Source: CAISDA01 sp050258555
GTDB taxonomy: Bacteria > Bacteroidota > Ignavibacteria > UBA10030 > UBA8401
DNA length: 49,609 nt
Assembly: GCA_050258555.1 (NCBI GenBank)
Contig: JBLMZA010000009.1
Span: 1 to 49,609, forward strand
Direction: 5' to 3'
Part shown: positions 41,465 to 49,609 of the stretch, one piece after another
How positions within the stretch are numbered: the first letter of the stretch is position 1
Layout of the letters: every line of letters starts with the position of its first letter
The notes under the pieces: generated by a model
Database searches by the model: none
What the model was told of the DNA's origin: nothing
Seen by the model: only the letters and a program-made list of their open reading frames with translations
Position numbers and translations under genes: made by a program

Positions 41465-42672
41465 TCCACCGTCTCTCCTTCTTTCGGATCAGTCCGCTCT
41501 TCTTCAAGGATGATGAGGCAGTCGGCCCGGCCCAACTGCACAAGCATCGATGACGAGCGTTTCTCCGCCGGCGTGACAAGAGCGCATCCGTTTGCGCCGG
41601 CAGCAAACGATGCGGGGATGAAGTGGCGCTTCCGGTCGCGCTTGCCGATCTCCCGGCTCAATGCAGCCTTCACATGCCGGAAGGGAGGCATCATACCGTA
41701 GCGCGCAAGCAGATGTTCCTTCACGAAGACTTCATAGGCCGTGAGCGCCGAGACGGGATTGCCGGGCAATCCGAAGACGAGGACATCTTTTCCCGCATGC
41801 CTCGTACAGCCGAAGACCAGCGGCCTGCCCGGCTTCACCAACACGCCCTCGATGCGCAGCTCGATTCCTTCGCGGCGCAGCGCATCCTTCACATAATCGC
41901 GCGATCCGACCGATACACCGCCGGTGATGCAGAGAAGATCGACGCCCCGATCGAGCGCGCCATTGATCGCCAAACGGATCTCCTGCAGTTCATCGCGCAC
42001 GAGGCCGAACTCTTCGGCCTTCATGCCGAGCGCACGGCATGCAGCGGAGATGGCCGGCATGGTCGAAGCGCGGACCTGGTCCCTCACGGGCATACGCGAA
42101 GGATCGATCAGTTCGTCGCCGGTCGAAAAGATGCCGATACTGAGCGGAGCCATCACGCGCACCGATGTGCATCCGCAGGCCGCCGCCGCGGAAAGATGGC
42201 GCGGAGCAAGCAGGCATCCGGCCCGGAGCGCCGTCACGCCGCAGGCGCAGTCTTCGCCCCGATGGCGCACGTTCATTCCTCGAAGGAAGCGCGCGCCTTC
42301 TTTTAACCGTATCACGCCGCCCTGCCCTTTCGCATCCTCAAGAGGAATCACGGTATCGCAGGCATCGGGCATCATGCCGCCTGTCATGACAAGCGCCGCA
42401 TCGCGGGGTCCGATCTCCACGGGCGCATAATTTCCGGCGGTGACTTCGCCTTTCACCTGCCATGCATCGGCGGTTTCATGGAATGAGACGGCATAGCCGT
42501 CGACCGCTGAATTCTCGAATGCCGGAAGATCGGTGTCGGGCGCAACGCGCTCTGCAAGCACACGGCCGCAGGCTTCGGAAAGCGGAACGGTTTCCGTTCC
42601 GATCTGAAGCGCGGCAACGGCGGCCGAGATCGTTTCTTGTGCCCGGACGAAGGAGACCATGTCCGTCTTCAT
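41449..42672 (-). CDS. moeA: Molybdopterin molybdotransferase
   Basis: 407 residues. MoeA inserts molybdate into adenylylated molybdopterin. Visible features: N-terminal VAPDTDLPAFENSAVDGYAV (conserved PxFDNSAMDGYA-type motif with active Asp), VMTGGMMPDACDTVIPLEDA, the molybdopterin-binding fold with GIFSTGDELID, LCITGGVSVGSRDYVKDAL and VKPGRPLVFG, then GLPGNPVSALTAYEVFV, and the C-terminal MoeA_C barrel. The ATG overlaps the stop of the helical-protein gene by 4 bases (ATGA), and its own end overlaps mobA by 16. The tight coupling indicates coordinate expression with the molybdoenzyme. Confidence 0.95.
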   Translation of the reverse strand: MKTDMVSFVRAQETISAAVAALQIGTETVPLSEACGRVLAERVAPDTDLPAFENSAVDGYAVSFHETADAWQVKGEVTAGNYAPVEIGPRDAALVMTGGMMPDACDTVIPLEDAKGQGGVIRLKEGARFLRGMNVRHRGEDCACGVTALRAGCLLAPRHLSAAAACGCTSVRVMAPLSIGIFSTGDELIDPSRMPVRDQVRASTMPAISAACRALGMKAEEFGLVRDELQEIRLAINGALDRGVDLLCITGGVSVGSRDYVKDALRREGIELRIEGVLVKPGRPLVFGCTRHAGKDVLVFGLPGNPVSALTAYEVFVKEHLLARYGMMPPFRHVKAALSREIGKRDRKRHFIPASFAAGANGCALVTPAEKRSSSMLVQLGRADCLIILEEERTDPKEGETVECLML

Positions 42673-43124
42673 GTTGCAACCAGCACCTGCGGCGCTGCCT
42701 GCCGGATCCTTGTCTCGATCCAGTGAAGCTGCCGGATGGTCTCCTTCATCGAGTCAAGACAGAATTCTTCCAGTTCCTTGTCGTGCAGGGCCTCGGAACC
42801 CTGTTTCAGGATTTCATAGGTCACGCGCGTCTCTGTGGCAAGAATATAGAGATCATGCAGATCGCGCAGGAGACCGATGCCGCCCTTCCGCAGTCCATGG
42901 AAGAGGCCCTTCTCCACGCGCTCGGGTTCGGTCTTCGCCCCGGTGCCATAGCGCTCGAGCAGGGGACGGAGATTGGTCAGGTGGACATCGGACCAGGACG
43001 CGATCTTCACGCATGTTTCCATGATATCCGGCTCCGCTTTGTGGCGCGATGCGACCTTCTGCAGGCTGTCGCGCAGCGTGGTTTCATTCCTCTCGATCAA
43101 TTCCACATAATTGCCGATCAGCAT
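42669..43124 (-). CDS. Unrecognised helical-bundle protein of the molybdenum operon
   Basis: 151 residues from ATG at 43124. GTG at 43133 lies inside the AAAGGAG ribosome site and is not used. The sequence is all-helical: LIGNYVELIERNETTLRDSL, CVKIASWSDVHLTNLRPLLE, LLRDLHDLYILATETRVTYE, LEEFCLDSMKETIRQLHWIE. It is rich in Glu/His, like ferritin-like or four-helix-bundle proteins. It has no signal peptide and no CxxC. Its position between the oxidoreductase and moeA, overlapping moeA by 4 bases, suggests a role with the enzyme (a chaperone, subunit or cofactor-delivery factor), but it does not match TorD/NarJ-type chaperones by eye. Confidence 0.75.
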   Translation of the reverse strand: MLIGNYVELIERNETTLRDSLQKVASRHKAEPDIMETCVKIASWSDVHLTNLRPLLERYGTGAKTEPERVEKGLFHGLRKGGIGLLRDLHDLYILATETRVTYEILKQGSEALHDKELEEFCLDSMKETIRQLHWIETRIRQAAPQVLVAT

Positions 43125-43157
43125 CGTATGCACTCCTTTTTTTCCGGCGCATTCCTA

Positions 43158-45566
43158 TTACGGCCGCTCGGGATGTCCCGCCACCGCCGACTTGACCGCA
43201 TCGCCGATCGTTTCAAGGATATCTTTCTTTTCTTCGACTTCAAGCCGGTCCGGGTTCTCGTCGAGTTCGTCGCGTGTGATCTTGCGTATGCTGACGGCCG
43301 CATATTTGAAATACGGCTGCTTGCTCACGGGATCCCATTCGGTGATCGTCAACTCATTGGCCGCGCGCGGCCGTTCATCCCCGTCCCAATAGCCGTAATG
43401 GAACGGAATGAAGACCTCCCCTTTCGTGATCGCGCAGATGCGCGCCATCGCCTGGACCTTTCCGCGCCGTGAATGCACTTCCACCCAGTCGCCGTTGGTG
43501 ATGCGCCAGGCGCGCGCATCCTCTTCGTTGATCTCGATATAGGCATCGGGCGCCGCTTCATTGAGTTCGGGAGCGCGTCCGGTCTTCGTGCGCGTGTGGA
43601 AATGATAGGCAAGCCGGCCCGTCGTGAGCAGCAGCGGATAGTCGGCATCGGGCTGCTCGAGCAGAGGATGATAATCGCTCGTGCGAAGCCAGGCCTTTCC
43701 TTTCGGATCGATCGCCGTGTACTCGCCGAGCGTCTCGAGCGCGCCCGTATCGAGATCGTGCCCGAACATCTCGCAGTCATCGAGGCCCGTCTGGAAAATG
43801 CCGTCCGTATATAATCGCTCCGTGCCCTCGGGATGTTCGCTGTTGCACGGCCACTGGATGCCGGATGCATTGGTGAGCTTCTGATACGTGATGCCGGTGT
43901 AATCGCAGGTCCGTCCGGCTGTGCAGCGCTTCCATGCTTCGAACGCCCCCTCGGCATCGGTCCATTGAATAAGCCGGTTGCCGTCCTTGTCGCGGAAATC
44001 CATGCGCCGCGCAAAGTCAAGGAAGATCTCGAGATCCGACTTCGCTTCTCCCGGCGGATCGATCGCCTTGAAGGAAATGTGCACCGTGCGGTCGGTGTTG
44101 GTGAATGTGCCTGTCTTCTCGCCCCAGATGGCCGCCGGAAGCACGACGTCGGCATGCTTTGCGGTTTCGGTCAGGAATGCATCCTGCACGATGACGAAGA
44201 GATCCTTCTTGCGCAGGATCGCGCGGATGCGCCCGAGGTCGGGAAGGGAGACGGCGGGATTGGTGCCGCTGATCCAGAGCATGCGTATCGATCCTTCCTC
44301 GCAGTAGCGGAAGATCTGCATCGCATGTGTCGGCGGAGCCCAGTGGGGAATGAGTCCCGGATCCACATTCCAGATGCGCGCGAGATCCTGCACGTGCTTC
44401 GGATTGTTGAAGTTCCGGAACGAGGGAAGCGCCCCGCTGCATCCGGTCTCGCGCGTATTCTGCGATGTGGGCTGGCCGTTCATCTGCATCACGGTCGATC
44501 CGGGCTTGCCGATGAAGCCGCGAATCAGGTTGATGTTGTTGACCTGGCAGGCCGATGCGGTGGCCTGCGGCGACTGATAGACGCCCTGCAGGCATGTCGA
44601 GACCAGCGACCGGGTCGATGAAAGGATGTCGGCCGCGGCGCGCAATTGTTCTTCGGGGACGCCCGAGAGTTCCTCAACGCGCCGGGGCGGATATTTTGCA
44701 GCGGTCTCTTTCAGTCTCTCGAAGCCGACCGTGTGCGCTTCGATGAAATCCATATCCGCCGCTCCGGCTTCGATCATCAGATTGATCAGGCCGTTCAGGA
44801 CCGGAAGATTGGTGCCGCTTCTGGGCGCAAGATGGACCGTTGCCTTGGCGGCGCTGTGCGTGCGGCGCGGATCGATGACGATCAACTTCGGAGCGCGGGG
44901 TCCGGCAAGCCGGTCGAGGATGCGCGTCCACAGCACGGTCTGCGTATCGGCCATATTGTGCCCGACCATGAGGATGGCATCGGTCGTGTCGAAGTCGGTG
45001 AATGAGCCGGGCTGTCCGTCGGCGCCGAATGTCTCGATGAATGCAGAGGCCGATGTCGCCGTGCACAAGCGCGTGTTGCCGTCCATGTGCGGCGTCGAAA
45101 GTCCCGCCTTCCCGATCACGCCGAGCGTGTAATACTCTTCAAGAAACAGCTGGCCTGTGGTGTAGAAGCCGATCGTATTGCCCGTAAACTCCGCCACAAG
45201 CTTTTTTGCCTGCCTGGCGATGAGATCCATCGCCTCATCCCATGCGGCGCGCTCGAGCGCTCCGTTGCGCCGGATCAAGGGATGCGTCAGGCGGTCGGGA
45301 CTGTGATTGGCGATCCATCCATGCATACCTTTGGGACCGAGCCGGCCCTTATTGACTCTGTCGCCGATGCGGCCGCGCACGCCGACAATGCGTCCGTCTT
45401 TCACGCCGATGTCAAGTCCGCAGTCGTTCGAGCACAAGACGCAGGCCGACTGCACCCAGCGCTCCGGCTCTTCCATCACGCGTTCGTCATACCGCGACGG
45501 CCATTCGCCGTCATAGGGAGTGCGCTCTCCCCAGATATCCTCGATACTGTTCCTCGTCTCATGCAT
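43158..45566 (-). CDS. Molybdopterin-guanine-dinucleotide oxidoreductase (assimilatory nitrate reductase-like, DMSO reductase family)
   Basis: 802 residues without Tat signal, so cytoplasmic. The N-terminal iron-sulfur domain has C42, C45 and C49, but the usual fourth ligand position is Gly77 in GRLGPKGMHGW. The molybdenum-ligand Cys is probably C168 in DGNTRLCTATSASAF. VGHNMADTQTVLW, WISGTNPAVSLPDLGR and QDAFLTETAKHADVVLPAA are family signatures, and a molydop-binding domain (LLLTTGRLAYHFHTRTKTG) ends the protein. The C-terminal 40 residues are Glu/Asp-rich. Related proteins are NasC/NarB-like nitrate reductases and undefined oxidoreductases. No electron-transfer partner, nitrate transporter or nitrite reductase is present, so the substrate is open. 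GGAGGGG precedes the ATG. Confidence 0.9.
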   Translation of the reverse strand: MHETRNSIEDIWGERTPYDGEWPSRYDERVMEEPERWVQSACVLCSNDCGLDIGVKDGRIVGVRGRIGDRVNKGRLGPKGMHGWIANHSPDRLTHPLIRRNGALERAAWDEAMDLIARQAKKLVAEFTGNTIGFYTTGQLFLEEYYTLGVIGKAGLSTPHMDGNTRLCTATSASAFIETFGADGQPGSFTDFDTTDAILMVGHNMADTQTVLWTRILDRLAGPRAPKLIVIDPRRTHSAAKATVHLAPRSGTNLPVLNGLINLMIEAGAADMDFIEAHTVGFERLKETAAKYPPRRVEELSGVPEEQLRAAADILSSTRSLVSTCLQGVYQSPQATASACQVNNINLIRGFIGKPGSTVMQMNGQPTSQNTRETGCSGALPSFRNFNNPKHVQDLARIWNVDPGLIPHWAPPTHAMQIFRYCEEGSIRMLWISGTNPAVSLPDLGRIRAILRKKDLFVIVQDAFLTETAKHADVVLPAAIWGEKTGTFTNTDRTVHISFKAIDPPGEAKSDLEIFLDFARRMDFRDKDGNRLIQWTDAEGAFEAWKRCTAGRTCDYTGITYQKLTNASGIQWPCNSEHPEGTERLYTDGIFQTGLDDCEMFGHDLDTGALETLGEYTAIDPKGKAWLRTSDYHPLLEQPDADYPLLLTTGRLAYHFHTRTKTGRAPELNEAAPDAYIEINEEDARAWRITNGDWVEVHSRRGKVQAMARICAITKGEVFIPFHYGYWDGDERPRAANELTITEWDPVSKQPYFKYAAVSIRKITRDELDENPDRLEVEEKKDILETIGDAVKSAVAGHPERP

Positions 45567-45595
45567 CGCCGTCCCCTCCCGGTTATCGTGTACAA

Positions 45596-45624
45596 GGAAT
45601 ACAATATTCCCTCTCCAATGTCAA
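45596..45624 (-). promoter_or_regulatory. Predicted sigma70 promoter of the molybdenum operon
   Basis: Minus strand: a perfect -35 TTGACA (45624-45619), a 17-base spacer, -10 TATTCC (45601-45596). Transcription would start about 20 bases before the ATG at 45566. Confidence 0.65.
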
Positions 45625-45645
45625 GAAGAAACACGCCGCAGATTA

Positions 45646-45659
45646 TTAGAAGTTTCTAA
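45646..45659. promoter_or_regulatory. Small inverted repeat between divergent promoters
   Basis: TTAGAA and TTCTAA separated by two bases. It lies between the -35 box of the molybdenum operon and the -35 box of the rightward lipoprotein promoter, where a regulator could touch both. Confidence 0.35.
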
Positions 45660-45660
45660 C

Positions 45661-45689
45661 TTGATTTTCAGCGCTTATCTCATTACATA
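45661..45689 (+). promoter_or_regulatory. Predicted sigma70 promoter for the lipoprotein gene
   Basis: TTGATT (45661-45666), 17 bases, TACATA (45684-45689), giving about 40 bases of leader before ATG at 45738. Confidence 0.6.
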
Positions 45690-45737
45690 CACGCGTAATT
45701 CACATTCATCAATCAAAAAAAATGTCTGGAGGGAAGC

Positions 45738-46286
45738 ATGAAGAAGCAAGGTATGACTGTGCTGGGGATTGCGGCATTTTTGCTCATGATGCTGGCTGTC
45801 GGATGCCAGGATCAGCCGTCCACCGCCCCGGATGGCATTTCGAACGCGGCGACGGCATCGTCACTGGCCAAAGGCGGCTTCGATGAATTCGGATACAACT
45901 ATCAGGCACGGCTGTTCAACGGCATCGGAGATGGTTACGACCGCGTTCTGGATGGAAAAGTCGGCACCGATCCGAAGTATGCGAATGACAAGCTGGTCAT
46001 GAAGTGGTCGAAGGCGTGGGATGATGCCCGATTCAACGGCGCCCCGTGGGGACCCGATGCGTGGGTGAGCAATGAATGGAACGGCAAAGTTCCCGGCGGA
46101 AGCGGCGAAACGGACCATGTGAAGATCGTGTGGGTCGGTCCCCTTCTCGAGAGCAGCCCGTACTGGCGTCCGGGAGGAGAGCCGATCTGGGGCGAGTTCG
46201 AGATCATCATGGAGCAGGGCCAATACGGCAGCGGACATGAATGGCTCGTGAAGGCCAATCCGGCCGGCTACGGCATCTACAAATGA
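45738..46286 (+). CDS. Hypothetical lipoprotein
   Basis: 182 residues with GGAGGGAAGC upstream of ATG. The lipobox LAVGC gives lipidated Cys23, followed by a flexible Ser/Ala/Thr-rich linker to about residue 48. The folded part contains FGYNYQARLFNGIGDGYDRV, LVMKWSKAWDDARFNGAPWG, DAWVSNEWNGKVPGG and YWRPGGEPIWGEFEIIMEQG. It is rich in Trp, Gly and Asn, as in small extracellular sandwich proteins. Similar uncharacterised lipoproteins seem to exist, but I cannot name a family. The 3' end overlaps the convergent VF530 gene by 10 bases. Confidence 0.75.
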   Translation: MKKQGMTVLGIAAFLLMMLAVGCQDQPSTAPDGISNAATASSLAKGGFDEFGYNYQARLFNGIGDGYDRVLDGKVGTDPKYANDKLVMKWSKAWDDARFNGAPWGPDAWVSNEWNGKVPGGSGETDHVKIVWVGPLLESSPYWRPGGEPIWGEFEIIMEQGQYGSGHEWLVKANPAGYGIYK

Positions 46287-46501
46287 CGGAGTGAGGCAAG
46301 ATAAAGCTCTTCCACTTTCTTTCTGGCCCATGGGGTGCGGCGCAGGAATTTCAGGCTCGACTGTATGCTCGGATTGTCGTTGAAACAGTTGATGCGGATG
46401 CGCCGCCCCATCTCCTTCCAGCCGTAGCGGGAGACGAGGCGGTCGAGCATCATTTCGAGCGTGACGCCGTGAAGCGGATTATTGGGCTGAGGTGTTGTCA
46501 T
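46277..46501 (-). CDS. VF530-family (DUF2132) small DNA-binding protein
   Basis: 74 residues covering the whole family: NPLHGVTLEMMLDRLVSRYG, WKEMGRRIRINCFNDNPSIQ, SSLKFLRRTPWARKKVEELY. VF530 from Vibrio has a small helical fold placed among putative double-strand DNA-binding proteins; the biological role is unknown. It is 26 bases downstream of the RND permease gene on the same strand and may be transcribed with it. It also overlaps the end of the lipoprotein gene tail-to-tail. Confidence 0.93.
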   Translation of the reverse strand: MTTPQPNNPLHGVTLEMMLDRLVSRYGWKEMGRRIRINCFNDNPSIQSSLKFLRRTPWARKKVEELYLASLRHL

Positions 46502-46527
46502 CCTATCCTTTTTAAGTAAACTGCGTC

Positions 46528-49500
46528 TTACTTGGCCGGAGCCGGTTCAACAGCCGGAGCAGCCGAGGCCTCTTCTGCCGGCTTGTATTCCTTCGAGAAA
46601 AAAGTGTACATCGCCGGAATCACAAACAAGGTCAGCACCAGCGAGAAGAAGAGTCCGCCGATGACGACGATACCCATCGAGATGCGGCTCTTGGCGCTTC
46701 CGCCGAGCGCGAGCGCAATCGGGAGCGCGCCGAGCATCGTGGCGAGACTCGTCATGAGAATCGGGCGGAAGCGGGCCGCGGCCGCCGACTGCGCGGCTTC
46801 CATGAGCTTCATGCCCGTTTCCTTTTTCTGGTTGGCGAATTCGACGATCAGGATGCCGTTTTTTGTCACCAGTCCGATGAGCATGATGATGCCGATCTCG
46901 CTGAAGATGTTGAGCGTCTGACCTGTGAGCCACAGGGACAAGAGCGCGCCGGCCAGGGCCAGCGGCACCGTGAGCATGATCGTGAACGGATCGATGAAGC
47001 TTTCAAACTGGGCGGCCAAGACCAGATAAATCAGGATGAGCGCCAGGATGAAGGCGAAGATGATATTCGACGAGCTCTCGGCATAGTCGCGCGAGGGACC
47101 GCTCAGGCTCGTGGTGAACGTATCGTCGAGCACGCGCTTTGCGATGCGGTCCATCTCCTCGAGTCCGTCGCCGATGGTTTTTCCGGGAGCGAGCGCGGCC
47201 GAGACGGTCGCCGACTTGAAGCGGTTGAAGTGATAGAGCTGCGGCGGCGCGCTCAGCTCGCGCATCGTCACGAGATTATCCAACTGGATCAGCTGCCCGG
47301 TGTTGCTGCGCACATACAGCGACTTGAGATCGAGCGGTTCGTCGCGGTCGGCGCGGTTGACCTGTCCCATCACCGAATACTGGAAGCCGTTCATCTCGAA
47401 GTAGGAGAAGCGCTGTCCGCTGAAGGCGAGCTGCATGGTCTGGGCGATATCCATGACGGAGACGCCGAGGCTGCGCGCGCGGTCGCGGTCGATCGAGATA
47501 TCGATCTGCGGCTTGTTGAATTTCAAATTGACGTCGGCGTTCTGAAACACGGGACTGCGGTTGACCTCTTCCATGAATTCCGGCACCTTTTGCCGGATCT
47601 TTGCGAAGTTCTGATTCTGCAGCACGTACTGCACCGGGAATCCGCCGCGTCCGCCGCCGACGGAGATGGTCTGATCCTGGAAGACGAACACGCGCGCTTC
47701 GTTCAGGCGCCGCGTGCGTGCGCTGATATAATCGGCGATCTGCTGCTGGGAGCGCTCGCGCTCCCACGGCTCGTTCAGCGTCATGCGAAGGAAGCCGGAA
47801 TTGGCCGCGCCGCCCGATCCGCCGGGAGCGGTGAGGCTCAGAAGGACGCGCTTTTCCGGAATCGAATCGTTCACCATGCGCACGATGCGGTCCATGAAGG
47901 CGTCGGTATATTCGAACGATGCGCCTTCGGGGGCCGTGACAGACATGCGGATGTAGCTTCTGTCGTCGAGCGGCGCAAGTTCAGACTGAATAATCGCGCC
48001 GATGCCCGCAATCATCGCGACGGCCCCGCCGATGATCGCCACGGCCATCCAGCGCCGATGCATGAAGCGGGCCAGCAGATTTTCATACGCCGCATTCATC
48101 CTCGCAAAAAACGGCTCGGTGGCTTCATAGAATCGGCTGTGTTTGTGCTTCTTGCGGATGAGGCGCGCGTTGAGCATCGGGGTGAGCGAGAGCGAGACGA
48201 ACGCCGAAATCATCACGGCTCCGGCGATCACGATGCCGAACTCGCGGAAGAGCCGACCCACGAAGCCCTGCATGAAGACGATCGGCAGAAAGACGGCCGC
48301 AAGCGTGATCGACGTCGAGATCACGACGAAGAAGATCTCCTTCGATCCCGCAAACGCCGCCTGCATCGGGGGCATCCCCTGCTCCACCTTCTTGAAGATG
48401 TTTTCGGTGACGACGATGCCGTCGTCGACCACAAGGCCCGTGGCAAGCACGATGGCCAGGAGCGTCAGCACGTTGATCGAGAAGCCCATCACGTACATGA
48501 TGAAGAACGCGCCGATCAAGGAGACGGGAATGTCGATCAGGGGACGCACGGCGATCACCCAGTCGCGGAAAAACAGGAAGATGATGAGCACGACAAGCAC
48601 GATTGCGATGAGTATCGTCTCCTGCACTTCGGACACCGAACGCTTGATGAAGCGCGTGTTGTCCATGCCGATTTCCATCGTGTAATCGGCCGGAAGGTCC
48701 CGCTTCAACTGCTCATAGCGCTTGTAGAACTCGTTGGCGATCTCCACGTAGTTCGAGCCCGGCTGCGGCACGATGCCCACGCCCACCATGGGCGTGCCCG
48801 ACTGCTTGAGCATGGTCTCCTCATTCTCGGGCCCGAGATTGGCGTAGCCGACATCGCTGAAGCGGACGATGCGCGTGCCGTCGGACTTGACGATGAGGTT
48901 GTTGAAATCGTCGACCGTGCGGAGCCGGCCTTTCGTGTTGACCGTGAGTTCCGTCTTGTCGCCCTGCAGCTTGCCTGCCGGAAGCTCGACGCTTTCGCGC
49001 GTCAGGGCGTTCTTCACATCGATCGGCGAGAGGCCGTAGGCGGCAAGCTTTGCCGGATCCATCCACAATCGCATCGCATAGCGCTTCTGTCCCCAGATCT
49101 GCGTCGAGCTCACGCCGGGAATGGTCTGCAGGTTCTGCGCCACGACATTTTCGGCAAAGTCCGAGAGCTCCAGCAGATTCTTCGTCTGGCTCTGTATCAT
49201 CACCTGGAGGATCGCATCGGAGTTCGCGTCGCTTTTGGTCACCACCGGCGGCGCATCGATATCCTGCGGGAGCGCGCGTGCCGCGCCCGAGACCTTGTCG
49301 CGCACGTCGTTGGCCGCCGCCTCAAGATTCGATTCAAGATTGAATTCGACCGTGATGTTGCTCACGCCCTGGCTCGAGCTCGAGGAAATGTTCCGGACGC
49401 CGTCGATGCCGTTGATCGCTTTTTCGAGCGGCTCGGTGATCTGCGATTCCATGACGTCGGCGCTGGCGCCGGCGTAGTTCGTGCGGACCGAGATGATCGG

Positions 49501-49609
49501 GGGGTCGATCGCGGGATACTCGCGCACGCCCAGGAATTTGAAACTGATCACGCCGAAGAGCACGATCATCACCGACATGACGATCGAGAGCACCGGGCGC
49601 TTGATGCTG
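46528..49609 (-). CDS. RND efflux transporter inner-membrane permease (HAE1/AcrB type), N-terminus cut off
   Basis: Partial at the right edge. About 1026 residues are visible, with SIKRPVLSIVMSVMIVLFG as the start of the first membrane helix, so only a few N-terminal residues are missing. The proton-relay residues are present: the Asp pair in GLVVDDGIVVTEN and the Lys in IGLVTKNGILIVEFANQ. Porter-domain features include RTNYAGASADVMESQITEPL, and the pattern of two sets of six helices and two large periplasmic loops is intact. It probably works with a periplasmic adaptor and TolC-like channel whose genes lie beyond the edge. The C-terminus is Ala/Glu/Pro-rich. Substrates cannot be predicted. 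Confidence 0.95.
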   Translation of the reverse strand, partial: SIKRPVLSIVMSVMIVLFGVISFKFLGVREYPAIDPPIISVRTNYAGASADVMESQITEPLEKAINGIDGVRNISSSSSQGVSNITVEFNLESNLEAAANDVRDKVSGAARALPQDIDAPPVVTKSDANSDAILQVMIQSQTKNLLELSDFAENVVAQNLQTIPGVSSTQIWGQKRYAMRLWMDPAKLAAYGLSPIDVKNALTRESVELPAGKLQGDKTELTVNTKGRLRTVDDFNNLIVKSDGTRIVRFSDVGYANLGPENEETMLKQSGTPMVGVGIVPQPGSNYVEIANEFYKRYEQLKRDLPADYTMEIGMDNTRFIKRSVSEVQETILIAIVLVVLIIFLFFRDWVIAVRPLIDIPVSLIGAFFIMYVMGFSINVLTLLAIVLATGLVVDDGIVVTENIFKKVEQGMPPMQAAFAGSKEIFFVVISTSITLAAVFLPIVFMQGFVGRLFREFGIVIAGAVMISAFVSLSLTPMLNARLIRKKHKHSRFYEATEPFFARMNAAYENLLARFMHRRWMAVAIIGGAVAMIAGIGAIIQSELAPLDDRSYIRMSVTAPEGASFEYTDAFMDRIVRMVNDSIPEKRVLLSLTAPGGSGGAANSGFLRMTLNEPWERERSQQQIADYISARTRRLNEARVFVFQDQTISVGGGRGGFPVQYVLQNQNFAKIRQKVPEFMEEVNRSPVFQNADVNLKFNKPQIDISIDRDRARSLGVSVMDIAQTMQLAFSGQRFSYFEMNGFQYSVMGQVNRADRDEPLDLKSLYVRSNTGQLIQLDNLVTMRELSAPPQLYHFNRFKSATVSAALAPGKTIGDGLEEMDRIAKRVLDDTFTTSLSGPSRDYAESSSNIIFAFILALILIYLVLAAQFESFIDPFTIMLTVPLALAGALLSLWLTGQTLNIFSEIGIIMLIGLVTKNGILIVEFANQKKETGMKLMEAAQSAAAARFRPILMTSLATMLGALPIALALGGSAKSRISMGIVVIGGLFFSLVLTLFVIPAMYTFFSKEYKPAEEASAAPAVEPAPAK

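Noticed and set aside
43125..43133. GTG start for the molybdenum-operon helical protein
   Set aside because: The GTG overlaps the AAAGGAG ribosome site; ATG at 43124 is correctly spaced.

Overview
The window comes from a free-living, heterotrophic-looking Gram-negative bacterium of the Fibrobacteres-Chlorobi-Bacteroidetes (FCB) assemblage, most likely near Ignavibacteria or Kapabacteria. Three things point there. Two secreted proteins end in type IX secretion sorting domains of the NPFNPST type. There are many outer-membrane barrel proteins and carboxypeptidase-regulatory-like domains, including a TonB-receptor-like protein and a DUF5686 protein. There is also a head-GIN (DUF2807) lipoprotein. 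Recognisable promoters have ordinary sigma70 boxes (TTGAyw, 17 bases, TAnnnT) rather than the Bacteroides type. The placement is inference; no rRNA or strong phylogenetic marker is present. Base composition is moderately GC-rich except for an AT-richer islet at 4183-5866.

Layout. 1-3752: a TonB-receptor-like barrel cut by the left edge, and a DUF342 protein. 3997-5930: a tRNA-Asp gene whose 3' end and downstream terminator are repeated 1.7 kb away; between the copies lies only an AbiEi/AbiEii toxin-antitoxin pair with a palindromic operator. 5970-13707: mostly small secreted, lipid-anchored or uncharacterised proteins (BNR-repeat protein with a type IX tag, small barrel, DinB/YfiT protein, DUF2059, DUF2807, DUF4256, and a doubled GH2-like jelly-roll protein). 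13832-16134: a two-component system. 16320-21485: a membrane protein, a 966-residue type IX-tagged glycoside-hydrolase-like protein, a class A beta-lactamase and a small helical protein. 21510-27192: a DUF5686 barrel, a beta-hydroxyacid dehydrogenase, and an outer-membrane barrel paired with a secreted partner. 27261-30407: a diacylglyceryl transferase (lgt) directly downstream of a three-domain acyl-activating/ACP/acyltransferase protein, a lipid-metabolism operon. 30636-36582: acetyltransferase, TIGR02117 protein, ECF sigma factor with a membrane partner, serine hydrolase, lipoprotein, and an inositol-dehydrogenase-like oxidoreductase. 36691-40767: zinc formaldehyde dehydrogenase, an orphan ERF single-strand annealing protein, beta-carbonic anhydrase, Ntn-hydrolase, and a PHA-system-like small protein. 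40826-45566: a compact molybdenum operon (oxidoreductase, unknown helical protein, moeA, mobA). 45738-49609: lipoprotein, VF530 protein, and an RND efflux permease cut by the right edge.

The most distinctive item is the integrase-less AbiE islet anchored at tRNA-Asp. Next are the AMP-binding/ACP/PlsC fusion with a displaced start, and the molybdenum operon, whose oxidoreductase has glycine where the fourth iron-sulfur cysteine is normally expected and which includes an unrecognised helical protein. No CRISPR array, transposase, integrase or rRNA was seen.
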